Positions 46,820 to 54,847 of a DNA stretch of 64,000 nt are shown here, one piece after another. The position numbers and the translations under genes were made by a program. The notes below the pieces were generated by a model that saw only the letters and a program-made list of their open reading frames with translations, was not told where the DNA came from and ran no database searches. Each line of letters begins with the position of its first letter. The first letter of the stretch is position 1. The DNA is from Deltaproteobacteria bacterium RIFCSPHIGHO2_01_FULL_43_49 (GTDB taxonomy: Bacteria > UBA10199 > SPLOWO2-01-44-7), in contig MGRG01000014.1 in NCBI GenBank assembly GCA_001798075.1, positions 124,001 through 188,000 on the forward strand. The letters are read 5' to 3'.

Positions 46820-48160
46820 TTAAAATTTCAAACCTCCGATTAATGAGAACGCGCCATTTCCAAATGTCCGCTCGATTTTCAAGCCTTCTGCGTTGATGGC
46901 GGTGTCGTGAATGGCAAAATGACCACTCAGAGCCGCTTTTACAAATACTCCATTGTCGTGTTCATAACCGGCATAAGCGGCGCCACTCAAAAGAACGGCA
47001 AATCCGCCAAGCTGTGAGGCTTGGGAATGAGTCGTTTCATAAGAACCGGTAATAAATGTTTCATTGGCTTCATTGGATCCAATGCGGAACAAAGCGCCGA
47101 CACCGACAGAACCGCCTGCGAACCAATATCCGTCTAGTGATTCAGAGCGGGAGAAGAAACTTCCATTTAGTTTGGCAATTGCCGTAATATCATGAAAGGT
47201 CCCTTTGGCGGTTTCTGCAATGGCATTGGCCATCTGCGGAGTCACAATTTGTTTGCCCAAATCGCCTCCTACGTCATACGTTTCACCAGGAAGAACGGGA
47301 ACATATTGGTATTGGTCGTATTTAACCAATGCCGACCAACCGAGACGGAAATTCTCCGGGGCAATTTTTTCAAGGAATTTGAGTTTGTCAAACTGATGGC
47401 CTACTTCTAATTGAAATCCAGGACCACCGAGCAAGTCTCTGACACCGGAGCCGGCAAGCCCTCTTTGATTTTGCAGAAGTTGGCCAGACGGCGTACTGTC
47501 CCAGAAATGAATTTTGTTTAGATTGAGATGAAGTCCGCCACCAAGATACCAACCAGAACGTGGGGCCGATAGATCTTCGATTCCACCTTCTTTTCTCATT
47601 TCCCTTAAGACCGCTTTAAATTCATCCCCTTCAAGATAGCCTTTGATGCAGTCATCAAGGCCGCGACAGTCGGCTATTTCTTTTGATGCTTCGGCGAGAA
47701 TATCTCGTAATTTATTCTCAATATCTTTCTTTGCGGCCTCATCTGATCCTTTGGCCTTGGCCTCTTCAATAATTTTTTCGGCCTCTTTTAATTTTTCAAC
47801 AACGAGAGGATTTTTGACATAAGTTTTGGAAGCGGCTTCGACATGTTCTGCGGCTTTCTTCAAACTAGCTGTTTCCCCTGACGGCGTTCTGAGCTTCATT
47901 CCCTGCGTTGCATAGGCTGCTTTGAATTTGGGCCCAACAGGGAAGCTTCCGACTTTGGGATTGCTGTTTCTGGTTTTACATATCGCAACGTTTGCTGGGA
48001 CACCCGGAAACGCTTGCTCACAAAAGCTGTCGATCTGTGTTTGGAGCTCTTTGACTTGCTCTTCGCAGTAGGCCTTTTTATCAGCAACGCTCTTAATCTC
48101 TGAGGCTTTACAGGCATCGCTGAGCTTTGATGTGACTTTTATTTGACCTGCGCTTAACAT
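46820..48160 (-). CDS. Hypothetical protein with C-terminal barrel-like region
   Basis: A 446-residue protein I cannot assign to a family. Residues 1-75 hold several Cys; about 95-185 are helical and Lys/Glu/Ala-rich (coiled coil likely); about 198-446 consist of Gly/aromatic strands (GWYLGGGLHLNLNKIHFW) and the chain ends in SLIGGLKF, like an outer-membrane barrel with a terminal Phe. No signal peptide is found at the N-terminus, although AAGGAG precedes the ATG well. It lies 51 bp upstream of the large calcium-repeat protein and probably shares its transcript, so a role in its surface display is possible. Confidence 0.65.
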   Translation of the reverse strand: MLSAGQIKVTSKLSDACKASEIKSVADKKAYCEEQVKELQTQIDSFCEQAFPGVPANVAICKTRNSNPKVGSFPVGPKFKAAYATQGMKLRTPSGETASLKKAAEHVEAASKTYVKNPLVVEKLKEAEKIIEEAKAKGSDEAAKKDIENKLRDILAEASKEIADCRGLDDCIKGYLEGDEFKAVLREMRKEGGIEDLSAPRSGWYLGGGLHLNLNKIHFWDSTPSGQLLQNQRGLAGSGVRDLLGGPGFQLEVGHQFDKLKFLEKIAPENFRLGWSALVKYDQYQYVPVLPGETYDVGGDLGKQIVTPQMANAIAETAKGTFHDITAIAKLNGSFFSRSESLDGYWFAGGSVGVGALFRIGSNEANETFITGSYETTHSQASQLGGFAVLLSGAAYAGYEHDNGVFVKAALSGHFAIHDTAINAEGLKIERTFGNGAFSLIGGLKF

Positions 48161-48284
48161 ATATGACTCCTTCTTTGTACCCCCAGGGGTTTTCTACCCC
48201 TCCGGTATTGTTTTCGTCACTTCTCAGAAAAAGTTGCTTAACTTTTCAACTTTTTTTTGCCGCATCGTCCCACAACCCACTTAC

Positions 48285-48509
48285 CCTGGTACCTGGTCGC
48301 GGCGTCCCCTTATTTTCTCTGTTATTCCAGCTAGTTACCTTGGTACCTGGTCGCGGCCCTGTCAAAATTCCTTTTCTCATCTACTATTGTTATCGGCAGA
48401 TTTTTAGAAAAGTTGCTTAAAAAAGCGTAAAAAGCGTCCGACGCTTTTTGAGGGGGGGGGTGTATGGCTAAGGTGTCCGACACCTACAGGGCACAGGTGT
48501 CCGACACCT
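48285..48509. repeat. Cluster of short palindromic repeats
   Basis: The gap 48161-48606 holds no full gene but several repeats: two copies of TGGTACCTGGTCGCGGC (around 48286 and 48341), AAAGCGTCCGACGCTTT at 48431-48447, and two copies of AGGTGTCCGACACCT at 48471-48485 and 48495-48509. AAAAGTTGCTTAA also occurs twice (about 48228 and 48411). They look like successive insertions of dispersed repeat families at one site. Confidence 0.75.
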
Positions 48510-48540
48510 AGGCGGGGATAAAATAGACGTCGGTCGGTTT
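48507..48540. repeat. 34-bp direct repeat, left copy
   Basis: Matches 49050-49083 at 33 of 34 positions (CCTAGGCGGGGATAAAATAG and onwards to CGGTTT). On the minus strand it encodes KPTDVYFIPA plus stop, i.e. a duplicate of the end of the DUF35 gene at 49051-49581. The segment between the copies carries the HEPN stump and MNT gene. Confidence 0.85.
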
Positions 48541-48606
48541 GATGTCAAAAGTTTGACGGTCTATCTGCTTGAAAGGCTTTATATTTTAAACTATATTGCT
48601 TTATAA

Positions 48607-48726
48607 ATGAGACGAGAGACTAAACTATGGCTAGATAGAGCCGATTATGACTTAGAGACGGCTGAAGCCATGTTTAAATCAGCCCACAATGTCTTAAAAA
48701 CACTCGGGAGATTGTCGAATGCTTGA
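48607..48726 (+). pseudogene. Truncated HEPN-domain gene
   Basis: A 39-codon frame beginning MRRETKLWLDRADYDLETAE and AMFKSA, the characteristic first helix of HEPN proteins of the HEPN/MNT toxin-antitoxin type. Intact members have 110-140 residues including an RxxxxH RNase motif; here the frame continues with an unrelated 13 residues and stops. The stop overlaps the MNT start, as in intact pairs. An internal deletion is the simplest explanation. Confidence 0.72.
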
Positions 48727-49054
48727 GAAAAGAATTAAAGATATAGAAGGATTGCTCCAAGACTATATTAGAGAATTGGAAAAGGAGATTCGGGTTGAAA
48801 AAGTCTTTATTTACGGATCTTATGCTCACCATAAAGAACACGACTATAGTGATATTGATGTTGCAGTGGTTTCTCCTGACTTTGAAGGGGGAACCGAGCG
48901 AGACTATCTGATTTTGGGGCGTGCTGCTTTGAAAATAAACCCTCTTATTGAAGCCAAGCCATATCGGCCAACCGATCTTGACAATCTTTCGCCGGTGGAA
49001 TTTCTGTCGGAAATTCTTCGAACAGGCAAAAAAATCTACGACAAAGCCGCCTAG
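48719..49054 (+). CDS. MNT-type minimal nucleotidyltransferase
   Basis: A 111-residue nucleotidyltransferase-fold protein. The signature is intact: FIYGSYAHHKEHDYSDIDVAV, with the GS dipeptide and the two Asp of the DxD motif, and a third acidic residue near IEAKPY. In HEPN/MNT modules this protein neutralises the HEPN RNase, in some cases by adding AMP to it. The HEPN partner is broken, so the module is likely inactive as a toxin system. Its TAG stop lies within CCTAGG, which also contains the stop of the convergent DUF35 gene. Confidence 0.87.
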   Translation: MLEKRIKDIEGLLQDYIRELEKEIRVEKVFIYGSYAHHKEHDYSDIDVAVVSPDFEGGTERDYLILGRAALKINPLIEAKPYRPTDLDNLSPVEFLSEILRTGKKIYDKAA

Positions 49055-49083
49055 GCGGGGATAAAATAGACGTCGGTTGGTTT
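49050..49083. repeat. 34-bp direct repeat, right copy
   Basis: Right copy of the repeat at 48507-48540, with a single C/T difference. It forms the 3' end of the DUF35 gene. The layout, a gene end duplicated on the far side of an inserted segment, is like that left by site-specific integration at a gene's 3' end or by a tandem-duplication event. Confidence 0.85.
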
Positions 49084-49581
49084 AAATTGGGATTTGCGGC
49101 GAAATTTGGCCTTGACCTTCATTCCAACCCATTTGAGACTGGCTTCTTGGGGGTCCAAGCCTACAAGGCGGGTTAATAATAGAGTATTGGCCCCCTCAAA
49201 TTCGATCAGCCCCAATATAAATGGAGTTTCATGTAAGAAGGCCTCGGCGCCAAAATAGCAAACAGTAAAGGAATGGACCTTTCCCTCCTGCGGTAGCTCA
49301 ACCCAATCACACTCTTTGCCACACTCCATACAGGATAGTTTCGGAGTTGCGAAGACATATCCGCATGCGGTGCACTTTGTCCCCAAGAGCTTCTTGTTGC
49401 TCAACCCCGCAAACCATGGAGAGTCTTGACCATAGCTGTGGATATAGTCGATTGCATAGGGTTGCTTGATGATGATGGGCGACAACTCTTTGAGTGATTC
49501 GATGTTTTTAGGAAACGGAACGTTATAAAGAATCGTCCCTTCCGTTGTTTCTTCGACTCGATCTGAGATTTTCTTGCTCAT
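49051..49581 (-). CDS. DUF35 zinc-ribbon/OB-fold acyl-CoA-binding protein
   Basis: A 176-residue DUF35 protein: helical N-terminus, rubredoxin-like zinc ribbon (CTACGYVFATPKLSCMECGKEC, about 84-105, here split as CTAC and CMEC) and a C-terminal OB fold (GKVHSFTVCYFG... LTRLVGLDP). Such proteins form complexes with thiolase-superfamily enzymes and help bind acyl-CoA. The gene follows the thiolase-like gene with no gap, so the pair very probably forms one complex. Its last codons are duplicated at 48507-48540. Confidence 0.92.
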   Translation of the reverse strand: MSKKISDRVEETTEGTILYNVPFPKNIESLKELSPIIIKQPYAIDYIHSYGQDSPWFAGLSNKKLLGTKCTACGYVFATPKLSCMECGKECDWVELPQEGKVHSFTVCYFGAEAFLHETPFILGLIEFEGANTLLLTRLVGLDPQEASLKWVGMKVKAKFRRKSQFKPTDVYFIPA

Positions 49582-50889
49582 TTAAGCCTCCAAGATAGAA
49601 ACGGTCACATAAGTGCCGGTACCTGCATGGGAATGAATTAAACCTTTTTTTGCATTTTTGATTTGAAGCGCTGGATCTTTAAAGTGTTTTCCGATTGTAT
49701 TTTGCAACTGCCAGAGGGCAAAGACCGCTTGCATGAGACCAGTCGCACCAACGGGGTGCCCACAAGCAATCAAACCACCGGAAGGATTAACCGGACAAAT
49801 CGGTTTTTCTTTGAGTTTGAGACCATAATCGACACCGGGCATAAAAGTTTTGCCAGAGACCGCCAGTTCTCCCCCTTGACCATAACGGCATAACCCTAGA
49901 TCTTCATAGGTCTGAATTTCTGAGGAAGTATAGGCATCGTGAAGTTCAACAAAATCGAGTTCAGCAATCGGATTTTTAATGCCGGCATGTTTATAGGCTT
50001 GAATGGCTGCGCTGCGGCCGGCTCTGAAAGAATGAATCCCGGGATATTTTAAATTTTTGTAATCCGATTCTTTTTCGAATGAGAGCAGAGGGACTTTCTT
50101 GTGCGGGCGATCCGACATACGCATGGCATCGGTGCCGCGCCCAATGCCGGTGACTTTGATTTTGGGGAGTGTGCGACCGGCCGCTTTTTCCAAACGTTTC
50201 ACTCCCTCTTCTGAAGCAAGAATGACGGCAGCGGCGCCGTCACTCATCACACAAATATCAAGACGAGTGAGTGGCCAAGCAACCATTGTTGAATTGCGAA
50301 CATCTTCGATTGTGAGTTTTTGTCTCTTTTGTGCGTAAGGGTTGTGATAAGCATTGCGATGATTTTTTACAGAAACGTGCGCCATCTGTTCCACGGTTGT
50401 TCCAAACTCCTGCATATGGCGTACAACCATCATGGCATAGTAGCCCGAATAAAAACCGCCGACAGGAAAATCAAAACTGACATCCGATGCGAGTGCGATG
50501 AATTCATTTCCCTTCCAAGTCTCCACATGGCTCATCGTTTCAAAACCATAAACAGCACAGACATCCATGTGGCCGGATGCGATTGATTTCCATCCTTCCT
50601 GAAAGGCTAGACCTCCTGTCGCCCCTCCCCCTTCCACGCGGTGTGACGGTTTGGGACAAAGCCCCAAATAATCTTGCGCCATAATTCCCGACATCAGTTG
50701 GCGTTGGAAGTGATCGGAAAAATAAGAGGCAACAGAACCGTCGACGAGTTCCAAAAATTTTGTGGTGTCGATGTTGAGATCGGCCACCGCGTATTCAAAG
50801 GCTTCTTTGACAACGGCCTGAAATGTTTTGTCGTGGCGTGCTTTTGTGAATTTAGAAACGCCACCGCTGACAACATAGACTGGTCTCAT
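49582..50889 (-). CDS. Thiolase-superfamily protein lacking the usual nucleophilic Cys
   Basis: A 435-residue SCP-x-type thiolase homologue paired with DUF35. The C-terminal half is conserved: LHDAYTSSEIQTYEDLG and NPSGGLIACGHPVGATG, holding His and the second Cys. At the place of the nucleophile, where relatives read close to V-E-x-A-C-A-S-G-G, it has VEGGGATGG, with G89 instead of Cys. Thiolase-like proteins without this Cys and with a DUF35 partner are known as retro-aldolases in sterol side-chain breakdown; a similar C-C lyase is possible. It lies between the B12 subunit gene and the DUF35 gene in the acyl-CoA operon. Confidence 0.87.
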   Translation of the reverse strand: MRPVYVVSGGVSKFTKARHDKTFQAVVKEAFEYAVADLNIDTTKFLELVDGSVASYFSDHFQRQLMSGIMAQDYLGLCPKPSHRVEGGGATGGLAFQEGWKSIASGHMDVCAVYGFETMSHVETWKGNEFIALASDVSFDFPVGGFYSGYYAMMVVRHMQEFGTTVEQMAHVSVKNHRNAYHNPYAQKRQKLTIEDVRNSTMVAWPLTRLDICVMSDGAAAVILASEEGVKRLEKAAGRTLPKIKVTGIGRGTDAMRMSDRPHKKVPLLSFEKESDYKNLKYPGIHSFRAGRSAAIQAYKHAGIKNPIAELDFVELHDAYTSSEIQTYEDLGLCRYGQGGELAVSGKTFMPGVDYGLKLKEKPICPVNPSGGLIACGHPVGATGLMQAVFALWQLQNTIGKHFKDPALQIKNAKKGLIHSHAGTGTYVTVSILEA

Positions 50890-50890
50890 A

Positions 50891-51301
50891 TTATTTTCCT
50901 TTCACGTTTTTTCTCACCCAAGCCACAATATCATCGGTGGTGGCACCTGGCAGAAATACTTTTGCCACTCCCATTTTTTCCAACGGTTTAATATCTTCCT
51001 CCGGAATGATACCCCCGCCAAAAACTTTTATATCTTGCGATTTCTTTTCTTTGAGCAGTTCCAAAATCCGCTGAAACAAAAAATTGTGTGCACCAGATAA
51101 AATGGAAAGGCCAATGGCGTCAACATCTTCTTGAATGGCGGATGAGACGATCATTTCAGGCGTTTGATGAAGGCCGGTGTAGATGACTTCGAAACCGGCG
51201 TCGCGCAGCGCGCGCGCGATCACTTTCACACCACGGTCATGGCCATCCAGACCTGGCTTTCCCACCAAGACGCGCACTCGTTTAAAAGATTCCCGGATCA
51301 T
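50891..51301 (-). CDS. B12-binding subunit of acyl-CoA mutase
   Basis: A 136-residue cobalamin-binding domain. The motif [20 protein letters not shown] contains DxHxxG with the His that replaces the lower ligand of B12, followed by LSxL-like GLSILSGAH and the GGIIPEEDI loop. From the ATG at 51301, which has GGAG upstream, it overlaps the large-subunit gene by 20 bp. With that subunit it forms a two-chain mutase, as in archaea and some bacteria. Confidence 0.93.
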   Translation of the reverse strand: MIRESFKRVRVLVGKPGLDGHDRGVKVIARALRDAGFEVIYTGLHQTPEMIVSSAIQEDVDAIGLSILSGAHNFLFQRILELLKEKKSQDIKVFGGGIIPEEDIKPLEKMGVAKVFLPGATTDDIVAWVRKNVKGK

Positions 51302-52877
51302 GATATTCTCCAAAAACACTTTTTAATGTCTCCATCATTTCATTCAAGGTGCAATAGGCTCGAACGGAGTCACACAAAGGAACCATAATATTTTGATTAG
51401 TTTGCGCTGCTTTTTTCAACTTCGCTAAGGTGTCAGACACTTTTTGAGCGTCCCGCCTCTTTTTTACCTGTGCAATTTTTTTGGCCTGATGATCTCTAAT
51501 TTCATCGGCAATCTTTAAAGTCTCAATGGGCGGTTCCTTGTTGAGTTTAAACTCATTCACTCCGACAATGATTTTTTCTTTGCTATCGACTTGTTTTTGA
51601 TAGCGATAACTGGCATCGGCAATTTCTCTCTGAGGGTAGCCCGCTTTGACTGCCTGAACCATTCCCCCCATTTCATCTATTTTTTTGATGGTTGCGGCTG
51701 CTTCTTTTTCCATTTGGTTGGTGAGTGATTCAATAAAATAAGAACCGGCCAGAGGATCGACTGTGTTTGTGACACCCGATTCATGTGCAATGATTTGCTG
51801 TGTTCGCAGAGCTGTCATTGCTGCGAGTTCCGTTGGCAAAGCAAAGGTTTCATCCCAAGCATTTGTATGGAGCGATTGTGTGCCACCCAAAACGGCTGCT
51901 AATGCCTGAATACTTGTTCGGACCACATTATTATAAGGTTGCTGGGCAGTGAGAGAGGCCCCGGCCGTTTGTGTATGAAAGCGCAACATCATCGATTTTT
52001 CATTTTTGGCGTGGAATCGCTCCTTCATGATTTTTGCCCACATCCTTCTTGCGGCACGAAATTTGGCAATTTCTTCAAAAAAATCGTTATGGGCATCGAA
52101 GAAAAAGGAAAGCCTTGAAGCAAAGTCATCGACTTTCATGCCGCGCTCCACACAGGCCTGCACATAGGCAATGCCGTCGGCCAGAGTGAAGGCCAATTCT
52201 TGAACGGCTGTCGAGCCTGCTTCACGGATGTGATAACCGCTGATCGAAACGGTGTTCCATTTTGGAACTTCCTTTGTGCAAAACTCGATCATGTCGACAA
52301 CAACGCGCATGGAAGGATCGGGGGGAAAGGCATACGAATTTTGCGCGGTGAATTCTTTCAAGACATCGTTTTGAACCGTGCCGCCGACTTTATCCCAACT
52401 GACCCCCTGTTTTTCGGCAACCACTAAATACATTGCGAGTAAAACGGCTGCCGGGCCATTGATCGTCATCGAGGTTGTTACTTGATCGAGGGGAATGTGA
52501 TCAAAAAGGACTTCCATATCGGCAAGCGTTGAAATGTTCACACCACATTTGCCGACTTCCCCTGCGGCACGCTCTTGATCGGCATCGTAACCCATGAGTG
52601 TTGGAAAATCGAAGGCGACCGAAAGGCCGGTCTGGCCATGTTCGAGTAAAAATTTATAACGTTTGTTGGTCTCTTCGGGTTTGCCAAATCCTGAAAAGAG
52701 ACGCATTGTCCAAAGACGGCCCCGATACATCGTTTCATGAATACCCCTGGTGTAGGGAAAATGAGCGGGGTCGTTTAAATCTTTTTGATAAACCAAGTGG
52801 GAAATATCTTCTGGCTTGTAGAGGCGATTAATCGGTGTTGATGAAATGGTTGTGAATTTTTCGCTGCGTTCTTTCAT
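51282..52877 (-). CDS. Acyl-CoA mutase large subunit (methylmalonyl/isobutyryl-CoA mutase family)
   Basis: Substrate-binding TIM-barrel subunit of a B12-dependent carbon-skeleton mutase, 531 residues. [24 protein letters not shown] contains the conserved His (H216). The residues that tell methylmalonyl from isobutyryl mutases (Tyr and Arg in the former) are F61 (RLFSGFG) and Q179 ([10 protein letters not shown]), which agrees with an isobutyryl-CoA-type substrate; this is inference from known families. A palindrome at 51427-51444 is read in frame as QKVSDTLAK before the C-terminus. Downstream of the acyl-CoA dehydrogenase with a 1-bp gap. Confidence 0.93.
   Translation of the reverse strand: MKERSEKFTTISSTPINRLYKPEDISHLVYQKDLNDPAHFPYTRGIHETMYRGRLWTMRLFSGFGKPEETNKRYKFLLEHGQTGLSVAFDFPTLMGYDADQERAAGEVGKCGVNISTLADMEVLFDHIPLDQVTTSMTINGPAAVLLAMYLVVAEKQGVSWDKVGGTVQNDVLKEFTAQNSYAFPPDPSMRVVVDMIEFCTKEVPKWNTVSISGYHIREAGSTAVQELAFTLADGIAYVQACVERGMKVDDFASRLSFFFDAHNDFFEEIAKFRAARRMWAKIMKERFHAKNEKSMMLRFHTQTAGASLTAQQPYNNVVRTSIQALAAVLGGTQSLHTNAWDETFALPTELAAMTALRTQQIIAHESGVTNTVDPLAGSYFIESLTNQMEKEAAATIKKIDEMGGMVQAVKAGYPQREIADASYRYQKQVDSKEKIIVGVNEFKLNKEPPIETLKIADEIRDHQAKKIAQVKKRRDAQKVSDTLAKLKKAAQTNQNIMVPLCDSVRAYCTLNEMMETLKSVFGEYHDPGIF
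51427..51444. repeat. Short palindrome inside the mutase gene
   Basis: AAGGTGTCAGACACTTTT, a variant of the AGGTGTCCGACACCT family. It is translated in frame as KVSDTL close to the C-terminal end of the large subunit, comparable to KASDAL in shc (1613-1629). Confidence 0.75.
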
Positions 52878-52878
52878 C

Positions 52879-54030
52879 TTATTTTGTCAATTCCTTTAGG
52901 ACTTCTCTTGCGATGACTAAGCGTTGGATTTCGCTCGTTCCTTCATAAATTTCTGTAATTTTTGCGTCCCGGAAAAAACGTTCCACCGGATACTCACGAA
53001 TGTAGCCATAGCCTCCCAAGACTTGCACAGCCTCTTTGGTTACAAAGGTTGCGGCCTCCGAAGCAAAAAGTTTTGCCATCGCTGCTTCTTTGATGATGGG
53101 TAGTCCTCGATCTTTCATCCAGGCGGCACGCCAGACGAGCAGACGGGCCGCATCTAATTGAACAGCCATATCAGAAATTTTGGCTTGAATGGCTTGGAAC
53201 TGAGAGATGGTTTGTCCAAAGGCCTCTCTTTGTGTTGCATATTTTGTTGAAAATTCAAAAGCGGCGCGTCCAATCCCCAGCGCTTGCGTTGCGATGCCAA
53301 TGCGCCCACTATCCAATGTTGACATGGCAATTTTAAAACCCTCCCCTTCTTCTCCTAGTCGATTTTCGGCAGGGACTTCGCAAGAATCCAAAATGACGGA
53401 AGAGGTTGAAGAAGCCCTAATCCCCAACTTTTTTTCAACTTTGCCGACAGAAAATCCCTTAAAACCTTTTTCAACGATGAATGCGGCGATTCCTTTATGT
53501 TTTTTTGTTTTGTCGAGGGTTGTAAAAATAATCATGGCATCGGCATGGGGACCATTCGTGATAAAATTCTTTGTGCCATTGAGAATATATTTGTTGCCTC
53601 TGAGTGTGGCTGTGGTTTGCAAGGCTGCGGCATCCGAACCGGAACCAGGCTCTGACAAAGCATAGGCCCCGAGTTTTTTGCCTTGAGCAAACTCAGGAAT
53701 ATATTTTTTCTTTTGCGCGTCATTGCCGAATTTGAAAATCGGCCCTAAGAAAAGTGAATTGTTGACCGACATGGTGACGCCGGTGGAGGCACAGGCCGCG
53801 CAAATTTCTTCCAGAACCAAAACATAAGCCAGTGTGTCGAGCCCTACCCCACCCAAATCGGTTGGGATCATCATTCCCATAAAGCCCAGCTCCGCCATCT
53901 TTTTCACATTTTCAGACGGAAACTCTGCCTTTTCATCCAGCTCGGCTGCTTTAGGCGCAATTTGCTTGGCAGCAAAATCTTTTGCCAATTTTTGAATCGC
54001 TAAATGATCTTCGCTTAGTTTAAATTCCAT
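52879..54030 (-). CDS. Acyl-CoA dehydrogenase
   Basis: FAD enzyme introducing the alpha-beta double bond of acyl-CoA. 383 residues. Motifs: [14 protein letters not shown] near [21 protein letters not shown], and the catalytic Glu in [19 protein letters not shown], typical of short-chain (butyryl-type) dehydrogenases. Operon order after thiolase and hydroxyacyl-CoA dehydrogenase, overlapping the latter by 11 bp. Likely substrates are C4 or branched short-chain acyl-CoAs; the electron acceptor (ETF) is not encoded here. Confidence 0.94.
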   Translation of the reverse strand: MEFKLSEDHLAIQKLAKDFAAKQIAPKAAELDEKAEFPSENVKKMAELGFMGMMIPTDLGGVGLDTLAYVLVLEEICAACASTGVTMSVNNSLFLGPIFKFGNDAQKKKYIPEFAQGKKLGAYALSEPGSGSDAAALQTTATLRGNKYILNGTKNFITNGPHADAMIIFTTLDKTKKHKGIAAFIVEKGFKGFSVGKVEKKLGIRASSTSSVILDSCEVPAENRLGEEGEGFKIAMSTLDSGRIGIATQALGIGRAAFEFSTKYATQREAFGQTISQFQAIQAKISDMAVQLDAARLLVWRAAWMKDRGLPIIKEAAMAKLFASEAATFVTKEAVQVLGGYGYIREYPVERFFRDAKITEIYEGTSEIQRLVIAREVLKELTK

Positions 54031-54847
54031 ATTTGTAAAACCCCTCTCCTGTTTTTCGTCCGAGTTTTCCTTCTGCCACCATTTTTTTAAGCAGCTCAGA
54101 TGGTTTGCGGCCCATCACCTCCAAAATATAAAGACAGGTATCGAGCCCCACAAAATCGGCCAAACTCAAAGGCCCCATCGGAAAGTTGCAGCCTATCTTC
54201 ATTGCCAAATCGATATCCTCTTTAGTGGCCAGCCCTTCCTCCAGACAGTTCACAGCTTCGTTGAGCATCGGTGCCAAAATGCGATTGATGACAAAACCTG
54301 GCGCATCTTTTACTGTGACCGGTGTCTTGCCCAATTTTTTTGTAAGTTCGAGCGTTGTTTTATGTGTCGCATCCGATGTTGTCTTGGCCCGAATGATCTC
54401 CACACACTCCATCAACGGAACGGGATTCATAAAATGCATGCCGATGATTTTGTCCGGACGTTTTGTGGCTGCAGCAATTTCCGTGATGGGGATCGATGAG
54501 GTATTACTGGCCAAAATGACCTCTGCTTTGACGAGGGAGTCTAAATTTTTGAAAATTTTCTTTTTGAGCTCCTTTTTTTCTGTTGCGGCTTCAATACAAA
54601 AATCGCTCTCTTTGAGATCTGAAAATTGTGTGGTGATGTTGAGATTCCTGATGGCTTGGTCTCTTTGCGCCGTTGTTAATTTTCCCTTTGATGCTAGTTT
54701 TTCCAAAGAACTTTGAACAGAGGCGTGGGCTTTTTTGAGTTGCTCTTGTGCGACGTCATAAAGCCAAACTTTGAATCCAGCAGTCGCACATACTTGCGCA
54801 ATCCCTGAACCCATGATTCCTGATCCGATGACACCAATTGTTTTCAT
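54020..54847 (-). CDS. 3-hydroxybutyryl-CoA dehydrogenase
   Basis: NAD(P)-dependent enzyme of 275 residues. Rossmann start IGVIGSGIMGSGIAQVCATAG, the catalytic His in IGMHFMNPVPLMECVEII, and the C-terminal dimer domain with GPLSLADFVGLDTCLYI. No enoyl-CoA hydratase part is attached, and no crotonase gene is nearby. It overlaps the thiolase gene by 4 bp. Works either in butyrate-type oxidation or synthesis. Confidence 0.95.
   Translation of the reverse strand: MKTIGVIGSGIMGSGIAQVCATAGFKVWLYDVAQEQLKKAHASVQSSLEKLASKGKLTTAQRDQAIRNLNITTQFSDLKESDFCIEAATEKKELKKKIFKNLDSLVKAEVILASNTSSIPITEIAAATKRPDKIIGMHFMNPVPLMECVEIIRAKTTSDATHKTTLELTKKLGKTPVTVKDAPGFVINRILAPMLNEAVNCLEEGLATKEDIDLAMKIGCNFPMGPLSLADFVGLDTCLYILEVMGRKPSELLKKMVAEGKLGRKTGEGFYKYGI

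Noticed and set aside
48165-48420. An 85-codon plus-strand frame upstream of the barrel-like gene
   Set aside because: It is composed of repeat copies (GGTACCTGG type) and Phe/Leu-rich low-complexity sequence, with no start signal.
48285-48510. Possible CRISPR array
   Set aside because: The repeats are short palindromes of several families without regular spacing or unique spacers of even length.
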